Shown: one piece after another, positions 1-4,801 of the stretch | Numbering within the stretch: position 1 is the stretch's first letter | Layout of the letters: the number at the start of each line of letters is the position of its first letter | Assembly: GCA_022712785.1 (NCBI GenBank) | Contig: JAFLJX010000170.1 | Coordinates: 1 to 6,905 of the forward strand | DNA from: Mycoplasmatota bacterium | Lineage (GTDB): Bacteria > Bacillota_I > Bacilli_A > Izemoplasmatales > Izemoplasmataceae | Reading direction: 5' to 3' | Length of the DNA: 6,905 nt | The notes under the pieces: generated by a model | Databases searched by the model: none | Seen by the model: only the letters and a program-made list of their open reading frames with translations | What the model was told of the DNA's origin: nothing | Made by a program: the position numbers and the translations under genes

Positions 1-9
1 AAGGGGGAA
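1..9 (+). promoter_or_regulatory. Ribosome binding site of the SPFH gene
   Basis: AAGGGGGAA lies 6-7 nt upstream of the ATG at 16 and is a good Shine-Dalgarno site, although it has five consecutive G rather than the usual GGAGG. The promoter lies to the left of the window. Confidence 0.75.
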
Positions 10-15
10 TATAAT

Positions 16-1074
16 ATGTTCTCAATTATATTTTCATTAATAGCAGTAGCTGCTATTTTCGTAGGATTAAGTGTTATTCAAACAGGTGAAGGAATTAGAT
101 TTAGAGTTAGAAAAAGAAGCTTTTTTGCATTCTTTGCATTATTACTTATAGTACCTAGCTTTTTTGCACAAGTAAATGCAAATGAAGTTGGAATCGTGTA
201 TGATCCACTAAATGGAGGGCTTCAAGACACAGCTCTTGGTGAAGGGTTGCACATAGTAACACCATTTCAACAAGTTAACATGATATCAACAAAATTAAGA
301 GAAGATTCATTTACTGTATCTGCTCAAACAGGTAAAATAATTCAAGTTGTTGACGGAGTCACAGAAGAAACAGGTGGTGGACAGTTTGCAAATTATCAAG
401 TTACTTTACAATATAGAATAGAAGTTGCAAATGCTCAAACTTTTTATAGAAACTTTGGTGGAGATTCTGTTTCTAAGTCTACTATAGAAGCGAGAATTAG
501 AGAGTCACTTCAAGAAAACAGTGTTGAATTTGATATATTTTCAATCCTAAAAGGTGGATTGAATGACGTACGTTTATCAACAGAAAATGCTTTAAAAGTA
601 TCTTTATTTGAATTAGGAATTACAGTAGAATCATTTATTATATTAGATGTTGACGCTGGAGTTGTAATTGAAGCAGTAGTTGAAGCTGAAGCAACAGCAG
701 CTAAACAAAAAGAAATTGCTTTAAAAGATCAAGAGGCAGAATTAATTAGATTTGATACAATAAAACTAACAACAACAATCCAAGCTGAAACAGTAGTAAT
801 TGAAGCAACTGCACAAGCTGAATCTGAAAGAATTCTATATAGTGTTACTGCAAATGCAATATACACAATGTATGAAGAACAATTTATGGATGATGGAGTC
901 CTTGATGTAGTAGGAAAAAATGATTTTGAAATTAATGGGATTGGTGGATATTTAACAATTTCCGAAATATCTGACGTAGTTCTTACTCAATTATACTATG
1001 ATAAATGGGATGGAATATTACCTGAAATCTTAGCTGGTGACGGAGTAGATATTTTATTAACACCTAATGATTAA
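16..1074 (+). CDS. SPFH/band 7 (prohibitin-like) membrane protein
   Basis: This 352-residue protein resembles bacterial prohibitin/flotillin relatives, which form oligomeric scaffolds on the cytoplasmic membrane; the substrate or partner is unknown. Seen: a hydrophobic helix at about residues 4-21, a basic linker (RFRVRKR, 28-34), and a second hydrophobic segment at about 36-52. A band 7-like beta-rich domain follows from about 56 (NEVGIVYDPLNGGLQD...GLHIVTPF, then the YQVTLQYRIE strand). Next is a long Ala/Glu/Lys-rich helix, about 215-280, typical of the SPFH coiled-coil stalk. The C-terminal tail contains KWDGILP (330-336), which recalls the KWDGKLP segment I associate with prohibitin homologues. 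The start is supported by AAGGGGGAA just upstream. The gene ends in a shared hairpin and is convergent with ldh, so they are not an operon. The SPFH assignment is fairly secure. A specific role such as protease regulation or lipid-domain organisation cannot be read from the sequence. Confidence 0.85.
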   Translation: MFSIIFSLIAVAAIFVGLSVIQTGEGIRFRVRKRSFFAFFALLLIVPSFFAQVNANEVGIVYDPLNGGLQDTALGEGLHIVTPFQQVNMISTKLREDSFTVSAQTGKIIQVVDGVTEETGGGQFANYQVTLQYRIEVANAQTFYRNFGGDSVSKSTIEARIRESLQENSVEFDIFSILKGGLNDVRLSTENALKVSLFELGITVESFIILDVDAGVVIEAVVEAEATAAKQKEIALKDQEAELIRFDTIKLTTTIQAETVVIEATAQAESERILYSVTANAIYTMYEEQFMDDGVLDVVGKNDFEINGIGGYLTISEISDVVLTQLYYDKWDGILPEILAGDGVDILLTPND

Positions 1075-1111
1075 AACACTTTTAATTAAGTAATGTTATT
1101 AAGTTAAGAAA

Positions 1112-1141
1112 AAAAAGACATTTCCTATGGAATGTCTTTTT
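1112..1141. terminator. Bidirectional terminator between the SPFH gene and ldh
   Basis: The arms AAAAAGACATT (1112-1122) and AATGTCTTTTT (1131-1141) are perfectly complementary. Inside them CC/GG can pair with one bulged T and a TAT loop. Read on the minus strand the hairpin is followed by a run of eight T, which suits ldh. Read on the plus strand the T-run is part of the stem, which suits the SPFH gene. The hairpin lies 37 nt after one stop and 3 nt from the other. Confidence 0.85.
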
Positions 1142-1144
1142 CAT

Positions 1145-2089
1145 TTAGTACTTGATACTATCTAAGTTGTTTCTTAAAATAGTTGCTGAATTTTTAAGTT
1201 TATTCGTTTCATCAGCATTTAATGGAAGTTTAACAATATGATGAACACCTTTTCTATTTATAACAGCAGGTAATCCAATGTAAACATCTTTTTCACAATT
1301 ATACTCTCCTGTATTTAATACAGATACAGGCATTATGCTGTTCTCGTTATTAAAAATAGCTTTTGTTATTCTAACCAGACTCATTCCAACACCCCAATAA
1401 GTCGCTTTTTTTCTTTTAATTATTTCATATGCAGCATCACGTACTTTAACATATATTTTATCTAAATCATTAAAACTGATTTCATCCATATCATTAAGTA
1501 CATCGTTAATTGATTTAGCACCTATATTAGCACTAGACCAACAAACAAACTCACTATCTCCATGTTCCCCTAAAATATACGCGTGTACATTTCTAGTATC
1601 AATTTTAACTATGTTTGATATCTCATATCTTAATCTAGCAGTATCTAAGATTGTACCGCTACCAATTACTCTTGATTTATCCAGTCCTGATTCTTTCCAT
1701 GCTACATAAGCAAGAACATCTACTGGATTAGATGCAACAAGTAATATTCCATTAAACCCTGAGTTCATTATATCTTTAACAATACTTTTCACAATTCCTG
1801 CATTTCTACTAAGCAGATGAGTTCTTGTCTCACCATCTTTTTGATTTACACCAGCAGTTATTACAACTAAACCAGCATCTTTACAGTCAGAATAACTTCC
1901 AGCTTTTATATTCATTTTTCTTGGAGCAAATGCAAGACCGTGATTCAAGTCCATTGCTTCTCCTATAGCTTTTTCTTTATCTATATCAATTAGAACTAAT
2001 TTTTCTACTGTTCCTTGGTTAACTAGAGCATAAGCATAACTCATACCCACAAACCCTGTTCCTACTATTACAACTTTACTATTTTGCAT
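1145..2089 (-). CDS. ldh: L-lactate dehydrogenase, NAD-dependent, probably FBP-activated
   Basis: This cytosolic enzyme of 314 residues, normal for the family, interconverts pyruvate plus NADH and L-lactate plus NAD+, regenerating NAD+ in fermentation. Seen: the Rossmann motif GTGFVG (10-15), an acidic residue after beta-2 (VLIDID, D35) favouring NAD over NADP, and the substrate loop NQKDGETR. In that loop Q83 sits at the lactate-selecting position (Arg in malate dehydrogenase) and R89 is the mobile catalytic Arg. Also present are N121 in ASNPVD, D149 and R152 in ILDTARLR, and the catalytic H176 in GEHGDSE. R154 and H169 sit where Arg173 and His188 bind fructose-1,6-bisphosphate in allosteric bacterial enzymes, which suggests activation by glycolytic flux. 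The start is set by AGAGGTGA 5 nt upstream. It is a single-gene unit. Malate dehydrogenase is the main alternative and is disfavoured by Q83. Confidence 0.96.
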   Translation of the reverse strand: MQNSKVVIVGTGFVGMSYAYALVNQGTVEKLVLIDIDKEKAIGEAMDLNHGLAFAPRKMNIKAGSYSDCKDAGLVVITAGVNQKDGETRTHLLSRNAGIVKSIVKDIMNSGFNGILLVASNPVDVLAYVAWKESGLDKSRVIGSGTILDTARLRYEISNIVKIDTRNVHAYILGEHGDSEFVCWSSANIGAKSINDVLNDMDEISFNDLDKIYVKVRDAAYEIIKRKKATYWGVGMSLVRITKAIFNNENSIMPVSVLNTGEYNCEKDVYIGLPAVINRKGVHHIVKLPLNADETNKLKNSATILRNNLDSIKY

Positions 2090-2093
2090 AAAA

Positions 2094-2102
2094 TCACCTC
2101 TT
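2094..2102 (-). promoter_or_regulatory. Ribosome binding site of ldh
   Basis: On the minus strand this reads AAGAGGTGA, ending 4 nt before the ATG at 2089. It fixes the ldh start. Confidence 0.8.
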
Positions 2103-2116
2103 TATTATTCTATCAA

Positions 2117-2125
2117 ATTTTAACA
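2117..2125 (-). promoter_or_regulatory. Possible extended -10 element of the ldh promoter
   Basis: The minus strand reads TGTTAAAAT, an extended -10 (TGn plus TAAAAT), about 27 nt upstream of the ldh ATG. No good -35 hexamer is seen 16-18 bp upstream, so this is a weak prediction. A second TAAAAT-like site lies slightly further upstream. Confidence 0.35.
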
Positions 2126-2177
2126 TTTTAATCTATGAATACACTCGCTAAACAAGCATATGGGGTAAGTAAGTGTT

Positions 2178-2247
2178 TTCATATTAAATTAACAAGTATA
2201 GAAGAATATTCACAAGATTTTCATAAAATTTTCATTAAATTACCATA
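2178..2247 (+). promoter_or_regulatory. Candidate PhoP/PhoB-type binding array (Pho box)
   Basis: Hexamers TTCATA (2178-2183) and TTAACA (2189-2194) are 11 bp apart. A second group, TTCACA (2209-2214), TTCATA (2220-2225) and TTCATT (2231-2236), also steps by exactly 11 bp, and a weak ACCATA follows at 2242. Bacillus subtilis PhoP binds direct repeats of TT(A/C/T)A(C/T)A spaced about 11 bp, usually between roughly -60 and -20 of activated promoters. Four of the five hexamers fit fully and TTCATT fits at five of six bases. Relative to a start near 2269 the downstream group sits at about -60 to -33. The repeats point towards the plus-strand unit ending at 2338. In such AT-rich DNA chance TTCAT repeats are possible, but the phasing is striking. 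Confidence 0.5.
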
Positions 2248-2256
2248 TCATTTGTG

Positions 2257-2262
2257 TATACT
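2257..2262 (+). promoter_or_regulatory. Possible -10 element of the small RNA unit
   Basis: TATACT is a good -10 hexamer. The best -35 overlap is TTCATT at 2231-2236, 20 bp away and poor as a sigma-70-type -35. This is what an activator-dependent promoter looks like, consistent with the phased repeats upstream. The predicted start is near 2269. Confidence 0.45.
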
Positions 2263-2268
2263 AAAGGT

Positions 2269-2338
2269 GTATCAAAAATCATTGATTTCCTTGAAGATAC
2301 ACGAATAGCAAAAAAGCCCTTCCCCTAAAGGGCTTTTT
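2269..2338 (+). ncRNA. Candidate small RNA of about 70 nt ending in an intrinsic terminator
   Basis: Between a -10-like TATACT and a strong terminator lie about 70 nt with no supported reading frame. GTGTATC (2267-2273) pairs with GATACAC (2296-2302) around a 22-nt loop, although the first two bases may lie just before the transcription start. The loop contains TTTCCTTG, and the terminator loop is C-rich (CCCCTA). C-rich unpaired loops are a common seed in Gram-positive regulatory RNAs that pair with G-rich ribosome binding sites. Transcription is inferred, not shown. Alternatives are an attenuated leader reading towards tetR, or a terminator serving a minus-strand antisense transcript. Confidence 0.4.
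2311..2338 (+). terminator. Strong intrinsic terminator upstream of tetR
   Basis: AAAAAGCCCTT (2311-2321) and AAGGGCTTTTT (2328-2338) form a perfect 11-bp stem around the loop CCCCTA, ending in five T. It precedes the tetR -35 by 13 bp and follows no annotated gene, which implies a transcript starting within the intergenic region. The stem is symmetric enough to work on the minus strand too. Confidence 0.85.
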
Positions 2339-2351
2339 GTGTGTCTTTTTC

Positions 2352-2383
2352 TTGACTTATGACAGGTTGTCATATATTATAAT
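2352..2383 (+). promoter_or_regulatory. Promoter of the tetR-ABC exporter operon
   Basis: TTGACT (2352-2357) is a good -35. The -10 is either TATTAT at 2375-2380, with ideal 17-bp spacing, or the perfect TATAAT at 2378-2383 with a 20-bp gap. The promoter drives tetR and, by gene spacing, both ABC genes. It is overlapped by one palindrome and followed by another. Confidence 0.7.
2358..2374. promoter_or_regulatory. TetR-type operator 1, between -35 and -10
   Basis: TATGACA-GGT-TGTCATA is a perfect 7-bp inverted repeat with a 3-bp centre. It fills the spacer between the -35 and -10 elements, so a bound dimer should block RNA polymerase. The core TGACA-N3-TGTCA recurs in operator 2. Confidence 0.7.
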
Positions 2384-2387
2384 GATG

Positions 2388-2400
2388 TGACAATGTGTCA
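2388..2400. promoter_or_regulatory. TetR-type operator 2, over the transcription start and next to the RBS
   Basis: TGACA-ATG-TGTCA is a perfect 5-bp inverted repeat with the same core and spacer as operator 1. Its centre is 28 bp downstream of operator 1. It covers the expected transcription start and ends 1 nt before the AAGGAGGT ribosome binding site. Confidence 0.65.
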
Positions 2401-2415
2401 TAAGGAGGTAATAGT

Positions 2416-3021
2416 ATGCCAAAAGATACATTTTTTAATTTAGATGAAAGTAAAAGAGAGAAAATAGTAAAAGCAGCAAAAGCTGAATTTTTAAATAATC
2501 CTTTAAGAAAAGCTAGAGTTTCAAACATAGTTACCGAAGCCAGCATTCCCAGAGGAAGTTTCTATCAATACTTTGAAGATTTAGATGATCTTTACTACTA
2601 TATAGTAGAACAAGTTTTTGCGGAGATTTTTGATGCAGGATTCATGTATAGTGAGATGACAGATGATCTTTTTGAATTTGCAAAAATATCTTTTGATTTT
2701 GATTATCAAGGATTTAGAAAAGAATCAAGACATAAATACATGTCAAATGTATTTAGAAGCATTTCAGGAAATAGTGAATATCTTGAATTGTTTAATAAAA
2801 AAAGAACTAAATATATTGAAGATATATTAGATAGATTAGATTTATCTAATATTAAATTTAATACACGTGATGAACATATTAAGATGTATCAAATGATTCA
2901 AGAATTAAAAATATCGGTTATCAATAGAACAATGCAAAAAAACTTGTCAAAAGAAGAGGCTTATGGTGAATTCGAATGGTATTTAGATATTTTGAAGAAT
3001 GGAATACTTAAGGAGGAATAA
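2416..3021 (+). CDS. TetR/AcrR-family transcriptional repressor of the efflux operon
   Basis: At 201 residues this is the normal size for a TetR regulator: a dimeric DNA-binding protein released from its operator by a small ligand. Seen: the N-terminal three-helix DNA-binding domain, with helix 1 KREKIVKAAKAEFL (13-26) and the helix-turn-helix at about 34-53 (VSNIVTEASIPRGSFYQYF). Its SIPRGSFYQYF recognition segment is a hallmark of the family. The remaining two thirds (about 65-201) are helical and divergent, as expected for the ligand-binding and dimerisation domain; the ligand cannot be predicted. The start is fixed by AAGGAGGT (2402-2409), 6 nt upstream. Two TGACA-N3-TGTCA palindromes in its own promoter suggest autorepression and control of the downstream ABC genes. 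Its stop codon is 1 nt from the next start, and its last codons hold that gene's RBS. Confidence 0.93.
   Translation: MPKDTFFNLDESKREKIVKAAKAEFLNNPLRKARVSNIVTEASIPRGSFYQYFEDLDDLYYYIVEQVFAEIFDAGFMYSEMTDDLFEFAKISFDFDYQGFRKESRHKYMSNVFRSISGNSEYLELFNKKRTKYIEDILDRLDLSNIKFNTRDEHIKMYQMIQELKISVINRTMQKNLSKEEAYGEFEWYLDILKNGILKEE
3010..3016 (+). promoter_or_regulatory. Ribosome binding site deciding the first ABC gene start
   Basis: AAGGAGG, inside the last codons of tetR, lies 6 nt before the ATG at 3023. The in-frame ATG at 2999 has no such site, so 3023 is the start. Confidence 0.85.
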
Positions 3022-3022
3022 C

Positions 3023-4801
3023 ATGAAAAATTTAGGAAGATTATTAAAATATACAAAAAAGTATTACACGAACATTACATTATCAATTATTGCAATGTTG
3101 TTGCAAGTAGCATCAGGATTTATAATCCCTTTGTTAATGAAAAACATAATAGACAATGCAATACCTGAAAAGGATTATGATCAACTTATTATGACTACTT
3201 TATACATGGTTATAGTAGCTATCGTTGGACTTGGTTCTGGACTATTAAATAACTATAATTCACAAAAGATATCACAATTTGCTAGTGCAGATTTAAGATT
3301 AGATTTATTTAAGAAAATTCAATCTCTATCTTTTACTAACATTGATAAATTTAAAACAAGCAGATTGATTACATCTTCAACAAATGACATAGTAAGAATA
3401 CAACAGTTTTATCAAATGTTGTTTAGAATAATTGTAAGGGCTCCTTTAATGATAGGGTTCGGATTGTACATGGCTATATCATTAAGCAAAGACTTATCTA
3501 ACATATTCTATGTTTCAATACCTTTATTAATAATTGCGATAGTAGTTATTATGATAATTGCTTTTCCAAAGTTTTCTAAAGTACAAAAAACTGTTGATGG
3601 ATTAAATAAAACAGTGTTAGAAACTGCGAATGCACCTAGAGTAATTAAGTCGTTTGTTTCAATTAAACATGAAAATGAAAAGTTTGAAGAAGCAAATGAA
3701 TTATTCAGAAAAACAAATACATCAGCAGAAAAAGTAATGACATTTGCTGATCCAATTATAATGTTTATCTTTAATGCAAGTTTAGCAGGTATAATTTTTC
3801 TAGGTGCATATTTCCTAGATGGTGGAACATTCCCAACAGTAATGGCTGAAGGTGTTGTAAGACCTCAAATAGGTATACTAATTGCATTCAGTAATTTCAG
3901 TATGCAAATTTTATTTGGATTAATGATGTTTGCTATGATGATGATTTTCATCTCAAGAGCAAGCGTAAGTGCGAAAAGAATAATTGAAATTTTTGATGAA
4001 AAAGTTGATTTAGAAAATAATGAAAACCCAATCAAAGATTTTAATTTAACAGGAGCAATAGAATTTAAAAATGTTGAATTTAAATATGGCGACGATGGAC
4101 TAAATGTTTTAGATAATATTAGTTTCAAGATCAACAGTGGAGAAACTGTTGGTATAATCGGATCTACCGGGAGTGGTAAAACTTCTTTAATTAGTCTAAT
4201 TCCAAGGTTATATGATGTAACAAATGGTGAAATTAAATTAGATGGAATTAATGTAAAAGAGTTGGATTTAGAATCATTAAGATCACAAATAAGTGTTGTT
4301 ACACAAACTGCAACTGTATTTAGTGGTTCTATTGGCACAAATATTATTCAAGGGAAAAATGACGCAAGTATTGATGAGTTTAAAAAAGCTGCAGAAAATG
4401 CAAATGCTTTAGAGTTTATTGAAGATTATGATGATTTCTTTAATCATGAGATTCAGCAAAAAGGTTCTAATTTAAGTGGTGGCCAGAAACAAAGATTATC
4501 ATTGTCTAGAGCATTTATTAGAAAACCAAAAATATTGATTTTAGATGATTCAACAAGTGCAGTAGACGCAAAAAGTGAAGAATCTATTTTGAAAGCAATA
4601 AATGACTTATCAAGCACCATGACTACTTTGGTAATAAGTCAAAAGATCTCGACAATTAAGGATATGGATAAAATTATTGTTTTAGACACTTTAGGAAGAG
4701 TTGATGGATTTAATACTCATGAAGAGTTATTAAAAACAAGTAAAGTGTACCAAGAAATTGCACTTTCTCAAGTTGGTACAGGAGGTGACTTTGATGAGTA
4801 A
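3023..4801 (+). CDS. ABC exporter subunit 1, transmembrane plus ATPase (degenerate-site half)
   Basis: This 592-residue half-transporter has its permease domain before its ATPase. It probably pairs with the next gene product to export drugs or lipophilic compounds across the membrane. Six hydrophobic spans are visible at about residues 15-37, 54-75, 131-153, 160-181, 245-265 and 290-312. The nucleotide-binding domain has Walker A GSTGSGKT (380-387), Q-loop Q428 and a canonical LSGGQ signature (484-488). In ILDDSTSAVD the catalytic Glu is replaced by D509, and in VISQKIST the switch-loop His is replaced by Q540. These two changes mark the degenerate-site subunit of heterodimeric exporters such as TM287/288, LmrCD and BmrCD. 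It should bind ATP stably but hydrolyse poorly with its own residues, while lending LSGGQ to the active site of its partner. It starts 1 nt after tetR and overlaps the next gene by 8 nt. Confidence 0.95.
   Translation: MKNLGRLLKYTKKYYTNITLSIIAMLLQVASGFIIPLLMKNIIDNAIPEKDYDQLIMTTLYMVIVAIVGLGSGLLNNYNSQKISQFASADLRLDLFKKIQSLSFTNIDKFKTSRLITSSTNDIVRIQQFYQMLFRIIVRAPLMIGFGLYMAISLSKDLSNIFYVSIPLLIIAIVVIMIIAFPKFSKVQKTVDGLNKTVLETANAPRVIKSFVSIKHENEKFEEANELFRKTNTSAEKVMTFADPIIMFIFNASLAGIIFLGAYFLDGGTFPTVMAEGVVRPQIGILIAFSNFSMQILFGLMMFAMMMIFISRASVSAKRIIEIFDEKVDLENNENPIKDFNLTGAIEFKNVEFKYGDDGLNVLDNISFKINSGETVGIIGSTGSGKTSLISLIPRLYDVTNGEIKLDGINVKELDLESLRSQISVVTQTATVFSGSIGTNIIQGKNDASIDEFKKAAENANALEFIEDYDDFFNHEIQQKGSNLSGGQKQRLSLSRAFIRKPKILILDDSTSAVDAKSEESILKAINDLSSTMTTLVISQKISTIKDMDKIIVLDTLGRVDGFNTHEELLKTSKVYQEIALSQVGTGGDFDE
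4780..4787 (+). promoter_or_regulatory. Ribosome binding site deciding the second ABC gene start
   Basis: AGGAGGTG lies 6 nt before the ATG at 4794, inside the end of the first ABC gene. The earlier in-frame ATG at 4758 lacks a site and would add 12 unrelated residues. Confidence 0.85.

Noticed and set aside
2209..2215. TTGTGAA on the minus strand, a half-site of the redox regulator Rex that often controls ldh
   Set aside because: The partner half TCACAA at the required 6-bp spacing is missing, and the bases are better explained as part of the phased TTCACA/TTCATA array.
2267..2308. GTG-initiated 13-codon frame ending in TAG just before the terminator
   Set aside because: There is no spaced Shine-Dalgarno site, and the GTG would lie upstream of or at the predicted transcription start.
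2999..3022. Earlier ATG in frame with ABC subunit 1
   Set aside because: The extra 8 residues are not preceded by a ribosome binding site, while AAGGAGG is ideally placed for the ATG at 3023.
3865..4338. 157-codon open frame on the minus strand inside ABC subunit 1
   Set aside because: It lies antisense to a well-conserved gene, has no recognisable domain and has no ribosome binding site; it is a shadow of AT-rich coding sequence.
4758..4793. Earlier ATG in frame with ABC subunit 2
   Set aside because: It has no ribosome binding site, and AGGAGGTG is 6 nt before the ATG at 4794.
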